Positions 10,679-21,218 of a stretch of 64,000 bases of DNA are shown here, in pieces (within the stretch, counting starts at the first letter, position 1; every line of letters starts with the position of its first letter). Made by a program: the position numbers and the translations under genes. The DNA is from Furcasterigmium furcatum (lineage: Eukaryota > Ascomycota > Sordariomycetes > Glomerellales > Plectosphaerellaceae), in the NCBI GenBank assembly GCA_001599815.1, contig BCIA01000001.1, positions 5,538,978 to 5,602,977 of the forward strand. The letters are read 5' to 3'. The notes beneath the pieces were generated by a model. It was given only the letters and a program-made list of their open reading frames with translations, had not been told where the DNA came from and searched no databases.

Positions 10679-12484
10679 ATGGCTGCGAATCAGTCACGTC
10701 GTCGCACTGATCCTGGTCATGTTCCTGACAGCAGTCTCGAGGTTGAAATAGACAACAGTCTGCCCTATCGAGGAGCTGAACTCGACAAAAACAGCATGCG
10801 TTTGGTTGAGATACAGCCCGCAGCCGACGAGAGCGACCCAGTCGTCTGCACCCTGACTGAGGTCGCTTTCGGCAGCCGGCCTAAGTTCGAGGCTCTGTCC
10901 TACATGTGGGGCACTGAGAGGATTGACGAGCCCATCACTCTGAACGGTGCCCCGTTCGAGCTCAAGAGGAACCTCCTGGACGCCCTCCGCTTCCTCCGTG
11001 GCCAAGTCGCGGCTGGAAAGGCACGACAGCCTTTCTGGATCGACGCCATCTGCATCAACCAAGCAGATTTAAAGGAGCGGACCAGGCAAGTCCGACTCAT
11101 GGATGAGATCTACAACAGGGCCGCCACTGTAGTGGTCTGGCTGGGGGCTAAGTACACGAAGTACCAAGATGGGTCCACGGATGACCACAAGTGTGCGGAG
11201 GATGGAGAGGAAGCGGAGGGCTCCTCGCAAGACAGCAGTGCCGTCCAGCAGATGATGGTGCGGCACTTGCGAAGCGATCCATACTGGGAGCGCCTCTGGA
11301 TACTTCAGGAGATCGGGCGGGCGACGAAGCTGAGGGTCTGCTTTGGGAACTGGTTCTACTCATGGGAGGGATTCATGGACCTCATCACCCTGCACAACAG
11401 CGACGGAAACTCCGGCCCGATGAGACTCAACAAACTTCGCCAAGAGAAGTACAACGGTTCACATGCTCTAAAGAGATTGCTTGTGGAACACCAAGAAGCC
11501 AAATGTTCTGAGCCGAGGGATAAGGTGTATGGTCTCGTGGGACTGGCTGAGGACGCCGCAGAGTTCCCGATAGACTATGGAAAGTCACTGTACGGGGTGT
11601 GGAAGGACACAATGGTTTACATGAACGAGTGGGGCTTGTTCAAAGATGAGTCGGAGATTGTTTCGACCGGGGAGCTTCTAAAGAGCCTCCTGATGGCGCA
11701 ACACCATGACCCTCTAAGCCAGGTCACGTCCAAGGAACACGAAGACCGAGTCGACTCAACTCAGCTCCTCGAGAACTCGGAAAGCCCTCTTGTCTTCCAT
11801 CTACAGGCAGCCCTGCTCGGCTGCATCATGTGCGTTGGACCCTCGGCCAACGACATCGTCTCCGGGCCTGGCGAGTCATCTCAGTGGAAGCTTGCGATTC
11901 AGCGGCTGTTTCGAGAACACCCTGGAGAAGCCCACGAAGAGCGCGACAGATTGCTCCACGCTCTCCTCGAATCTACGGAAACAGACATCGAAAGCAAGTG
12001 CTTCAACAGACCTAGCACTGTTGTCTGGGAAGTTGCTGGGTACTCCATTTTTTATCCGGACAGGCTATATCCTTCTGGCAAACAATATTATTCTACGAAA
12101 GAATACATCGACAACGTTCGATCATGGACCGGGATCACGGCGTTTTCGGTGCAGCCAAAGCCGCAACAAAGTACAGATAGCTTGGCACCTGTTCAGCCTC
12201 GTCTATTCTTGACAAAAATGCTCCACAGGAACTCCCAGTGGAAGATGGGCATCGCGTCGGCCCTTATCCAGCCGGAGGATCTGGTCTGCTGGGTCCGGTC
12301 TTCGAGAAGAGCCCTCTTGGTTAGGGCTGTAGGAGAGTACCAGCTGAGAGTTTTCGGAACAGCGATGGTCACGAACGATATATGTAGCCAGGCTCCAGAC
12401 TACGGACGGCGGTGGGAGTCGGTTGAGAAGCTGGCCAAGATGACCATTCAGCTGGACGCCGAAACGTTGTATATGCTTTTATAG
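10679..12484 (+). CDS. HET-domain (heterokaryon incompatibility-like) protein
   Basis: Intronless gene of 601 aa. The HET domain spans roughly residues 70-230, with the three hallmark blocks visible: FEALSYMWG, then FWIDAICINQADLKERTRQV, then DPYWERLWILQEIGRA. Downstream, CSEPRDKVYGLVGLA is the usual end block of HET proteins. HET domains trigger cell death on non-self recognition in the best-studied cases, but most fungal genomes carry dozens with unknown roles. The C-terminal third (residues about 380-600) has no recognised domain, and no NACHT, WD or TPR partner domain is present. It sits alone between housekeeping genes, with no linked partner gene evident. Confidence 0.9.
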   Translation: MAANQSRRRTDPGHVPDSSLEVEIDNSLPYRGAELDKNSMRLVEIQPAADESDPVVCTLTEVAFGSRPKFEALSYMWGTERIDEPITLNGAPFELKRNLLDALRFLRGQVAAGKARQPFWIDAICINQADLKERTRQVRLMDEIYNRAATVVVWLGAKYTKYQDGSTDDHKCAEDGEEAEGSSQDSSAVQQMMVRHLRSDPYWERLWILQEIGRATKLRVCFGNWFYSWEGFMDLITLHNSDGNSGPMRLNKLRQEKYNGSHALKRLLVEHQEAKCSEPRDKVYGLVGLAEDAAEFPIDYGKSLYGVWKDTMVYMNEWGLFKDESEIVSTGELLKSLLMAQHHDPLSQVTSKEHEDRVDSTQLLENSESPLVFHLQAALLGCIMCVGPSANDIVSGPGESSQWKLAIQRLFREHPGEAHEERDRLLHALLESTETDIESKCFNRPSTVVWEVAGYSIFYPDRLYPSGKQYYSTKEYIDNVRSWTGITAFSVQPKPQQSTDSLAPVQPRLFLTKMLHRNSQWKMGIASALIQPEDLVCWVRSSRRALLVRAVGEYQLRVFGTAMVTNDICSQAPDYGRRWESVEKLAKMTIQLDAETLYMLL

Positions 12485-12862
12485 TAGGCGAGAGATACTG
12501 GAAATTCCGCATGCCGCCTGGGTAGCTCGATATCGGCGCACCGTTCCTACTAGCACGATAGTCGTCGACATGTTTGATCCAATGCTTCTGTTCAACAGTT
12601 CGAAGGGTGGTGTTGTGTCACTCAGGCTGACGGGAGCCTCACCTCAGCCAATCACCAATCACGGCGCATGGGAGCGGGATGCCAGTGGGGAGCTTTGACC
12701 ACCACCTAGAAAAGTTCCGGCGGGAGCTGCCCGCCATCGAATGATGATGGGCTCAAATATTCGCGGCGCTGGTCTGGCGTGATCCCTTTGCGGCTTGTCC
12801 ATTGATTTCATTTCTCCTTTGTGTCAACTTCCTTTCCGGGTCAAACCACTGCAGCAGCCACC
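12485..12862. promoter_or_regulatory. COQ6 promoter region with paired CCAATC
   Basis: 378 bp between the HET gene and COQ6. Two CCAAT-type sites lie at 12648-12654 (CCAATCA) and 12655-12660 (CCAATC), about 205-215 bp upstream of the COQ6 ATG. CCAATCA is the HAP-complex consensus linked to respiratory genes in ascomycetes; occupancy is inferred. Nothing else is recognised. Confidence 0.5.
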
Positions 12863-14400
12863 ATGTCGAGCCCTCGCGCCCTGCTGACACGGCCCCGATT
12901 CGTCTGTCGGACGTGCACACGGCGCTTCCAGGCCCAGAGCCAGAGCCGACGTTCCTTCGCCAGCACATCCTCTGCTGAGCCTGATATCTACGATGTGGTT
13001 TGTGTGGGAGGTGGCCCGGCAGGGCTCAGCCTGCTGTCGGCACTCCGTATGTTTCCCGTAACCAGACGTCGCAATGCCTGGGCTAACAACAACCTCAAGG
13101 TGCTAATCCCGTCACCTCCCGACTCCGCGTTGCCCTTGTCGAAGCCCAGGACCTCTCCAAGACTCGGAACTTCAACCTACCCTCCGATCGCTTCTCCAAT
13201 CGCTGCAGCTCCCTGACGCCCACGTCTGCGGAATATCTCAACTCCATCGGTGCGTGGAGTCACCTCAAGCGCGACCGGATCCAGGCCTACCAGGAGATGC
13301 AGGTCTGGGACGGCGTGTCGGGGGCGCGCATCGAGTTTGACTGGGCACCCAGCTCCGTCGCTGCTGCTGGAAAGACCATTGCATACATGACCGAGAACCT
13401 CAATCTTACGTCGGGCTTGCTCAGCCGCCTAGACGAACTCGGCGGCGTCTCGGTGTTCGACAACTCCAAGGTGGAGAATATCTCTCTGGGCGAGGAGATT
13501 GAGGACCTTGACTTGAGCCAATGGCCCGTGGTGCACCTCTCTGGTGGCCAGAAGCTGTATTCCCGCCTGCTCGTCGGTGCCGACGGCGCCAACAGCCCGG
13601 TGCGGTCCTTTGCTGGCATTGAAGCCCGGGGATGGGACTACCAGAGACATGGCGTGGTCGCGACCTTGGAGCTGGACGGCGAAGGCTGGGGTGGCGAGCA
13701 GAACAAGATCGCGTACCAGAGGTTCTTGCCCACCGGTCCGGTGGCCATGCTTCCCCTTCCCGGCAAATACGCCACCCTTGTCTGGTCAACGACACCGGCG
13801 AACGCCGCACTGCTCAAGAGCCTCGCCCCCAAAGACTTCATTGCGCTCGTCAACGCGGCATTCAGACTCGGCACCGTCGATCTGCAGTTCATGCACACCC
13901 AGTCCACCGGACAGGAAGACGAGCTTGCTTGGCGGATGGACCACACCGAGGTCGACCCTCGCAGCGTCCCTCAGCCTGTAGTTGGCGTTCAGGAGGGGAC
14001 CATCGCCTCCTTCCCTCTCAAGCTCCGCCATGCGGACACTTACATCGGCGAGCGTGTCGCCCTCGTCGGCGACGCCGCCCACACAATCCACCCTCTGGCC
14101 GGACAAGGTCTCAACCAAGGCCAGGGCGATGTGCAGAGCCTGGCCAAGACGATCGAGTTCGCAGTGGCACACGGCCAGGATATTGGCTCGACCCTCTCCC
14201 TTGAGGCATACAACTCGGAGAGATACACTGCCAACCATGTCATGCTTGGCGTATGTGACAAGCTGCACAAGCTCTACTCTGTCGGCAGCGGCCCCCTGGT
14301 GCCCCTGCGGTCGTTGGGCCTGAACGCGGTCAACGCCATGGGACCCCTGAAGAAGTTCTTCATGGACCAGGCTTCTGGGAGCGGGGCTAAGCTCATCTGA
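12863..14400 (+). CDS. COQ6: Ubiquinone biosynthesis flavin monooxygenase Coq6
   Basis: Mitochondrial FAD-dependent monooxygenase that hydroxylates the ubiquinone ring at C5. 494 aa (yeast Coq6 479). Exons 12863-13046 and 13100-14400; the 53-bp intron (GTATGT, branch CTAAC) splits the Arg of LSALR-ANPVTSRLRVALVEAQ. The ATG is in a strong CCACCATGT context. An Arg/Ser-rich presequence of about 35 residues precedes the FAD-binding GGGPAG (residues 49-54). LLVGADGANSPVRSF is the DG motif and RVALVGDAAHTIHPLAGQG the GD motif of class A flavoprotein monooxygenases. Convergent with the complex I 49-kDa gene, 263 bp away. Confidence 0.94.
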
Positions 14401-14663
14401 ACACACTTGTCCCCCTGTAAATATCAAGCTGTATCAAACTCTGTAGAACATGGACCTCGAAGACCTCGGGATTGCTCCGACATAATGTCAATGAACGTAT
14501 CAAACTCCCACTAGCATGCTTGACATTTTGCTTCGGCGAGCCAGTTTGTGAAGTCGAGAAATTGAGTTATTTACGATAATGCTCAGTCTGTCTTTGTTCT
14601 ACAAGTACAAACGGAATAGACCTCGCGATCATTGTGTCCTGAGCCTGCTTCCTCCCAATCAAT

Positions 14664-16191
14664 CTATCGGTCGACCTCACCTGCCGAGAGTTAGTGGTCT
14701 GTTGACAGTCCGAGAGAAAAGGGGGGGAAATAACTCACCGAACACCAAATCCATCGTACCAATGACGGCAACAGCGTCAGCAAGCATGTGGCCCTTGCAA
14801 ACGTGATCGAAACCGCCCAGATGAGCGAAACCGGGAGCACGGATGTGGACACGGTACGGCCTCTCGCTGCCGTCACTGACAACGAAGACGCCCATCTCGC
14901 CCTTGGGGGCCTCAATGGCGGAGTAGGTCTCGCCAGGGGGAACGGCGTATCCCTTGGTGTACAGAAGGAAATGGTGGATGAGGGCCTCCATGTTCTCCTT
15001 CATGGCGGTACGGGGAGGGGGGGAGATCTTGTAGTCCTCGACGCGGACAGGGCCGGAGGGCATCTTGTTGAGGCACTGGTGGATGATGCGGAGAGACTGT
15101 CGGAACTCCTCCATGCGGCAGAGGTAGCGGTCGTAGCAGTCGCCGCGGACACCGACAGGTACGTCGAATTCGACCTGGTCGTAGGCGTCATAAGGAGAGC
15201 TCTTGCGGACATCCCAAGGGACGCCGGAGCCACGCAGCATGGGGCCGGTGAAAGACAGGTTGAGAGCATCCTCGGCGCTGACGACGCCGACGCCCTGAAG
15301 ACGCTGGATCCAGATACGGTTGTCCGTGAGCATCTCCTCGGTCTCGTCGATGCGGTCACCGAACTGGGTAGCCCACTGGTAGATATCATCGAGAAGGCCG
15401 ACGGGGATGTCCTGGTGAACGCCGCCGGGGCGAACGTAGGCGGCGTGGAAACGGGCACCGGAGACACGCTCGTAGAATTCCTAGCATGGAGTATTAGCGC
15501 ACCATCACTTTTGGCCCACGCCGCAATCTCGAGGAAGTCTTACCATCAGCTTCTCACGCTCCTCGAAACCCCACAGGAAAGGCGTCAGAGCGCCAACGTC
15601 CATGGCGTGGGACAGGACGGACATGAGATGGTTCAGGACACGGGTGATCTCGCCGAACAGAGTCCTGATCCACTTGGCACGGTCGGGGATCTCAATGTTC
15701 AGAAGCTTCTCAACGGCGAGGGCGAAGCACTGCTCGTTGGTCATCATGGAGACGTAGTCGAGACGGTCGAAGTAGGGAAGAGCCTGGAGGTATGTCTTGT
15801 ACTCGCAGAGCTTCTCGGTACCGCGGTGAAGCAGGCCGACGTGGGGGTCCGCGCGGACAATTTCCTCGCCGTTGATCTCGAGAATCAAGCGCAACACACC
15901 GTGGGCAGCGGGATGCTGGGGACCGAAGTTGACGGTGTAGTGCCGGACCTTCCTATCCTCGACCGGGATCTCCCCCTCTCCGTCGAGGCGCGCGGCGCCG
16001 TAGGGGTCGGTCTGTTGCCTGAAGTCGGAGTCCACGGGAACGAGCCTCGTAGGCTGGTATTCGGGAGCAGGCTGAGCATAGCGGCGGAGGCATGTTGTCG
16101 AGAATTGACGGGCGGCGATCGAGGTGCGAGGTGTAGGGCGCAGGCACAGCCGTTTGGCGCTGTGGCCGGCGAGTCTGTAGAGGCTCGCCAT
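14664..16191 (-). CDS. nuo-49: NADH:ubiquinone oxidoreductase 49-kDa subunit (NDUFS2)
   Basis: Core peripheral-arm subunit of complex I that forms the quinone pocket. 468 aa precursor (N. crassa homologue about 478). Exons 16191-15544, 15480-14739 and 14680-14664. Intron 1 (63 bp) joins EREKLM to EFYERVSG; intron 2 (58 bp) leaves a final exon of only 17 nt that supplies GEVDR-stop, the universal C-terminus of the family. The family signature HYTVNFGPQHPAAHGVLRL is near residue 85, followed by GLLHRGTEKLCEYKTY and YFDRLDYVSMM. The N-terminus is Arg/Ser-rich, fitting a mitochondrial presequence. A CCAATCA site lies 184-190 bp upstream. Confidence 0.96.
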
Positions 16192-16840
16192 TGCGGTCGA
16201 AGAGCGGAGAGGTGGCAGTATGACGAACTGAGGGGATTCGCCTCCTCAATTGAGCCTCTTCGAGCCGACGGGCAGTGGTGGTTGTAGAGGTGGTGTCGTC
16301 GACGTGCAAGTCGTTCAGTCTGTCCGTCATGTTCCGGGGCTAAACCATCACAGAACCTTGAAATCAGCGCAGGCTGATTGGCTCAGACGGAACAGCGTTG
16401 CACCGTGCCCGCTGGGCCGGAATACCGTTTCAATTTCCATTTCGCACTGTCTACCACACTGCCTTTCCGTCCACCACTGATGCGAGGTCGACAATAATTG
16501 TCGATCGTGACGGGGCAGCATCACATATCATCAAAGCCTTGATTGAACAGCGGGTTTCCCTCCTAAAACCGTTCGGGACCTTGAGTCCAGTGCCAGCAGA
16601 TCATGCACTGAGATTTTGGGGGCTTCATCGATCCATTGGTCAAAAGACGGAGCGAGCGCCACATCACTCAAACAATCTCACAAGGAAGGGAATCGGGTGA
16701 GTGTCTCAGCATTATGCGCCCACAGTCGCTGCGTCGGACTTGAGCGCGGCTCTTTTCACATTGTTATCCTGACCGAGCCACAGCGTCCGTTCTCTGCGCG
16801 GTATCCTCGACTCACAATAGGCCGGACGACTCCATCGAAC
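16192..16840. promoter_or_regulatory. Bidirectional promoter nuo-49 / LCL3
   Basis: 649 bp between divergent ATGs. Minus-strand CCAATCA at 16375-16381 faces nuo-49. Apart from this, only short, unconvincing open frames are present. Confidence 0.45.
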
Positions 16841-17742
16841 ATGCCATGGCCATTCAGCTCGTCGGGATCTTCGACGGGGGAAGAGAGGAATCAAAAGGGC
16901 GATGACCGCCCGAAAGATTCAACTTCCTGGAACGAACTCCTTCCGAAACCTCGGCGGCCCTTTGAGGCGCTGGCAGGCTGGACCCCCATCTTGCTGGCTG
17001 CTGCGGGCTCTGTTGGTTCTTTCATCCTATTCCAGAACTACCTCAAGCGATTTCCCGGCGCTGCCAATGTCCAAGAGAACTTTTTCAGAAGACGAACCTT
17101 GTTCGGACGAGTCACTAGCGTTGGGGATGGCGATGGCTTCCATCTCTATCACACGCCTGGCGGCAAGCTCGCGGGCTGGGGCTGGTTGCGCAAGATCCCC
17201 CAAGCTAGGGCAGGCTTGAAAGGGAATACCGTGAGTGGAGAGATTTTGATGAGTATCAAGACTACCTAGCTGACCTCGTCTAGATACCCATCCGTCTAGC
17301 CGGAGTTGATGCCCCGGAAGGCCCTCACTTCGGTCGCCCAGGCCAGCCGTACGCGGCAGAGGCCATGTCATTCCTGTCAGACTACATTCTTCACCGGCCA
17401 GTGCGGGCGCGCATCTACAAGCGGGACCAGTACAACCGCATTGTGGCAACGGTGTACGTCCGGCGGTTCCTTTTCAAGAAGGACGTGGGCTTGGAGTTGC
17501 TGAAGCAGGGACTGGCCACGACATATGAGGCCAAGAGCGGTATTGAATGGGGCGGGCAGAAAGAAGTTTACGAAGCTGCGGAGGCCAAGGCCAAGGCGAG
17601 GAAGCTGGGCATATGGTCCACGAAAGCATCCGAGTTCCAGAGCCCGAGAGATTACAAGTCGAAGTTGGCCGAGGCAGATAAGGAGAAGGACGGTCGGGAG
17701 GCTGAAGAGAAGAAGAGCTGGTGGAGGAGATGGCTGTTGTAA
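16841..17742 (+). CDS. LCL3: Membrane-anchored thermonuclease-like endonuclease Lcl3
   Basis: Mitochondrial-associated SNase/TNase-domain protein conserved in fungi. 282 aa from exons 16841-17230 and 17284-17742; the 53-bp intron (GTGAGT, branch CTGAC) joins LKGNT to IPIRLAGVDAPE. A single hydrophobic segment lies near residues 48-66 (TPILLAAAGSVGSFILF). The TNase fold follows: RVTSVGDGDGFHLY, RLAGVDAPEGPHFG with the catalytic-region Asp residues, and ELLKQGLATTYE. The C-terminus is strongly charged (Lys/Glu) and ends SWWRRWLL. The ATG at 16841 is preferred over upstream in-frame codons because the conserved protein begins MPWPF. Confidence 0.9.
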
Positions 17743-18359
17743 AGGATGTTCACTCTACCAAGATACCCTGTACAAGCTCCCATCTGGATTACGTATGGCC
17801 AGATAACTGTACCAAAAGACTGCGATGCTTGCATTTCCAGAGCGTTTGGCTGAATATGGATCGGGTTGTTTTAGTGTGACTTTCTCTCACAAGTCAGGTC
17901 TAAAGGGATAGGACTATCCTATAAAAGATGGTCTGAGCGGTTTGTCATTGCTAGCACTGTTCTCAGCGGCTTAGGTCCTCCGACGGGCGTCTTCAGGTTG
18001 CGAGGGCAGTTTTTCTTTCATCAGGGTCTCACCTTTCAGGGGGCGATAACGATAACCGTTGCACCCGCTGAACAACGGATTTAGTGACCTGGACGGCAGC
18101 GGTGATTGGCTGTTTCAGCCCCTCCCTACCCCTGTGTGTCATGTCGGGCGACCTTAGCGTCCTTCTTACCCCGTGTTCCTGCCTTGACACTTCAATCTCA
18201 ATTCAACTTCAACAAGGATCTCAACCAAGCATGAAATTCCAGGCACCCCATTGATGATAAGCCCGCCATCATCGAGCTTCGACTCCGAGACACGCAGGGA
18301 ATCCAGGCACCGCCGGAACATCTCATAGCGGCGCCTGGCAACAGGCAAGCCCGCCGACG
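17743..18359. promoter_or_regulatory. Leader and promoter of the POD-6-like kinase
   Basis: 617 bp downstream of LCL3. A minus-strand CCAATCA (TGATTGG on the plus strand) lies at 18103-18109, about 250 bp before the kinase ATG. No convincing gene was seen. Confidence 0.4.
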
Positions 18360-20954
18360 ATGGCGACGCTTCAGGTGCGCGGGCCAGATTGGTCGGCCAC
18401 AAAGCAGAAGGCCGTGGAAGATGCAAAGAAGATGCAAGCGGCCGTCAACGAGCAGTCTGCAAGGGATGGCAAGGAAATGCCACCATATATGCTCACCGAG
18501 CTCATCGGCAAAGGCAGTTTTGGCAGGGTCTACAAAGCCACCGACATGAAGAGGAAGAGCATGGTCGCCGTCAAGATTATCGATATTGAGGAGAGCGACA
18601 CCCTCAACCCCAAGCTGGCAGACACCTTTCGCGAATTCCTAGCCGAGATCAACGCCCTCAAGCTCCTCAGCGACAGTGGCGCCAAGAACATCAACCATGT
18701 CATCGATGCGCTGCCTGTCGGGCAGTCGATGTGGATGATCACCGAGTACTGCGCCGGAGGCAGTGTCGCGACGCTCATGAAGCCTACCGCCCCCGGCGGT
18801 CTTCAGGAGAGATGGATCATCCCTATTCTTCGCGAGGTCTCGGAAGCCATCTACTGGGTCCATCGCCAAGGCATCATTCACCGCGACATCAAGTGCGCCA
18901 ATGTCCTCATCACCGAGTCCGGCAGCGTGCAGCTCTGCGATTTTGGTGTTGCCGGGGTCATCGAAACAAAATTCGACAAGCGATCAACCTTCATCGGCAC
19001 TCCTCACTGGATGGCCCCAGAGCTCTTTGACCAAGACATGTCCTACGGCACCGAGGTCGATATTTGGGCCTTCGGTGCCATGGTCTTCGAGATTGCCTCT
19101 GGCCTGCCCCCCAACGTCATGGCTGGCATCGACATCTACCAGCTCGGCAACTACCTCAAGTCTCATGCTCCGCGACTTGATGGTGACCAGTACTCCGATC
19201 AGCTCAAGCACCTTGTGGCATTCTGTCTCGTCGAGGATCCCAGCCAGCGACCTACGATCGAGCAAGTCCAGTCTCATCCTTACATCAGCAACTCAACTTC
19301 AAGGTACCCAACTTCGACTCTCTCCATGCTGGTTAGAGGCTACAAGCTATGGGAGTCTCAAGGTGGTGCTCGAAAATCGCTGTTTGCGCCCGGTGGCGCT
19401 CAAGGTCTCTCCGACATCTCAGACCTGTCCTCGACGGCTCTCGCGAATGACGAGTGGAATTTCAGCACGACGCTGGCATTCGATGAGGAAGTCTTTGAGG
19501 ACCCCGACAGCCAGGCCGTTTTTGATGCCTACGGAACCGACATCGACTTCGACCCCAGCGAAATGTTCCGTCCATCCAAACCCAAGTCCCGCCGCAGACC
19601 GCCGCCGCAGCAGCTTGCCGCGATGAAAGCCCCTCTCGAGAAAGTCTTCGACCCGAACACCATATCAAACTATGAGGATAACTCCCGTGCCTATTACGGC
19701 ATGCCTGTGCCCCCTCCTACTTCTGATCTACCTCTCAGAGACGACTCGGCCCAGTCAGCAGACGTTAGGGAGTCGCTGATTGACCTAGATGCTTCTTTCC
19801 ATGGCAGCGACCTATCCAGATTTGTTGACATGGGTACCATTAGGGCCGGGGAGCCTCGAGTGTCTGTCGACTACCACGGAGAACCTGAGGACAGCGAATT
19901 CAGCAGACCGCCTTTGAGCGACCCGGCCGACTTAAACCCCAATCGACGGACGCAGGACTGGAAGTTCCCGTCCATGGCCCCTCCGGCATCTGCCAATCCT
20001 GAGATGTCCAGATTTCCTGTGGGCGAGGGATCTGGCCTCCGCCCGGGACTTCATCACAGCACGACCGATCCCGTCCAAGCACCAAACTATGGGAGTGGCG
20101 ACTTGGCAGTGCCGCGGCCCAGCACACAGGCTAGCATCCGTGAGTCTGTCAGCAGTCTCATCGACTTGGACATGAGTATGCCGGATCCCACACCGGCTAG
20201 CAGCCGTGAATCGATCAGCAGTCTCATCGACTTGGACATGAGTATGCCAGATCCCACACCAGATACCACACGCCCTTCGACAGCCAACTCAGACGCGGCA
20301 TCTGTCAGCGGCTCTGAGCTAGGCATGGCCAACCCCTTCGACCTTGAGCGCCATGCATCGCTATACATCCCGTCGTCTAACCGGGAGCCGTCTATCTACG
20401 TCTCGGACGACTCCGACTTCGCCTCGGCCATCCCCAAGGCGAATGGTGATTTCAGCAATGGCCTCGCTGGTCTCGCTATAAGTGATCCCCCGCGTTCAGA
20501 ATCATCCTTGTCTCGCCACAGTCGACCGAACAGCAGCATCGGCAGCAGCATTGGCAGTAGTGTAGGCAGCAGTGCAGGAAGTTCCACCATGGTTGCGCCG
20601 GCCCAGCAACGTCTCCGGGTGGACACGACATCTTTCAACCCTGCCGACTACGCCGACGAACCGGAGGATTCAGCATACCTCACGCCGCAGACGTCGCGGG
20701 GGCCCTTCGATGGAACCACCCCTACTGCGACGAACAACACGCTCAGAGCGCATGGCCACGCTGGAATGTCGCTGCCACGAGCACCCGCCCCGCCATCGCT
20801 GCAGGTCATGCAGGGTCAAGCAGACCCCGAGGCCGTGAAGGAGGAACTGCGACGGATGACTATGAGTCTCGGCGAGCATCTGACCTTCATGAACCAGCAC
20901 ATTTCCTCGCTCCCGGTCCGCAGCACAGGGTTGGAGCGGCAAGAAGGCCTCTGA
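18360..20954 (+). CDS. pod-6: GC-kinase (Ste20 family), POD-6 / Nak1 / Kic1-like
   Basis: Germinal-centre kinase of 864 aa, intronless. Kinase domain about residues 45-300: glycine loop LIGKGSFGRVYKA, VAVKII lysine, HRDIKCANVL catalytic loop, DFGVAG and GTPHWMAPE. The N-terminal lead GPDWSATKQKAVEDAKKMQAAV resembles that of the POD-6/Nak1 subgroup, which activates the NDR kinase COT-1/Orb6 in polar tip growth; ortholog naming is inference. The tail is long, Ser/Pro-rich and presumably disordered. It contains a 22-codon tandem duplication (20133-20264), a (S-x-G-S-S)-type run near residue 725 and three LIDLD motifs at residues 473, 600 and 622. Convergent with TEL2, 264 bp apart. Confidence 0.85.
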   Translation: MATLQVRGPDWSATKQKAVEDAKKMQAAVNEQSARDGKEMPPYMLTELIGKGSFGRVYKATDMKRKSMVAVKIIDIEESDTLNPKLADTFREFLAEINALKLLSDSGAKNINHVIDALPVGQSMWMITEYCAGGSVATLMKPTAPGGLQERWIIPILREVSEAIYWVHRQGIIHRDIKCANVLITESGSVQLCDFGVAGVIETKFDKRSTFIGTPHWMAPELFDQDMSYGTEVDIWAFGAMVFEIASGLPPNVMAGIDIYQLGNYLKSHAPRLDGDQYSDQLKHLVAFCLVEDPSQRPTIEQVQSHPYISNSTSRYPTSTLSMLVRGYKLWESQGGARKSLFAPGGAQGLSDISDLSSTALANDEWNFSTTLAFDEEVFEDPDSQAVFDAYGTDIDFDPSEMFRPSKPKSRRRPPPQQLAAMKAPLEKVFDPNTISNYEDNSRAYYGMPVPPPTSDLPLRDDSAQSADVRESLIDLDASFHGSDLSRFVDMGTIRAGEPRVSVDYHGEPEDSEFSRPPLSDPADLNPNRRTQDWKFPSMAPPASANPEMSRFPVGEGSGLRPGLHHSTTDPVQAPNYGSGDLAVPRPSTQASIRESVSSLIDLDMSMPDPTPASSRESISSLIDLDMSMPDPTPDTTRPSTANSDAASVSGSELGMANPFDLERHASLYIPSSNREPSIYVSDDSDFASAIPKANGDFSNGLAGLAISDPPRSESSLSRHSRPNSSIGSSIGSSVGSSAGSSTMVAPAQQRLRVDTTSFNPADYADEPEDSAYLTPQTSRGPFDGTTPTATNNTLRAHGHAGMSLPRAPAPPSLQVMQGQADPEAVKEELRRMTMSLGEHLTFMNQHISSLPVRSTGLERQEGL
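20133..20264 (+). repeat. Two-copy 66-bp tandem duplication inside the kinase tail
   Basis: Units 20133-20198 and 20199-20264 are nearly identical and in phase, each encoding a 22-residue block containing SSLIDLDMSMPDPTP. A recent in-frame duplication that doubles an LIDLD motif. Confidence 0.9.
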
Positions 20955-21218
20955 GGGACGAAGGGAAGTTGCTGTATTCTATTGTATCATCGGCCAGGGC
21001 GCAAGTCGCCCAACGTGTAGCGGGCGTCCAGGACACAACAAGGGGAAGTTCAAAATCAAAATGAAGCAAGCATCCAAGGGTTTGGTAATTTCAGGGAAAA
21101 GCGTTTGGTCATCAGGAATAGCATTCAAAGCAGGTCTCGTTAGGGTCAGGGCATTCGTGGAAATCAGAATTCCGAATTTTCATCCATTCTACCTGAGAAG
21201 GCAGACAGATCTGCTTCA

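Noticed and set aside
14788..16287. 499-codon plus-strand frame opposite nuo-49
   Set aside because: Antisense of the 49-kDa subunit exons and crosses its introns without sense.
10679..17742. A secondary-metabolite or defence gene cluster around the HET gene
   Set aside because: Neighbours are conserved housekeeping genes; no synthase, transporter or partner gene is present.
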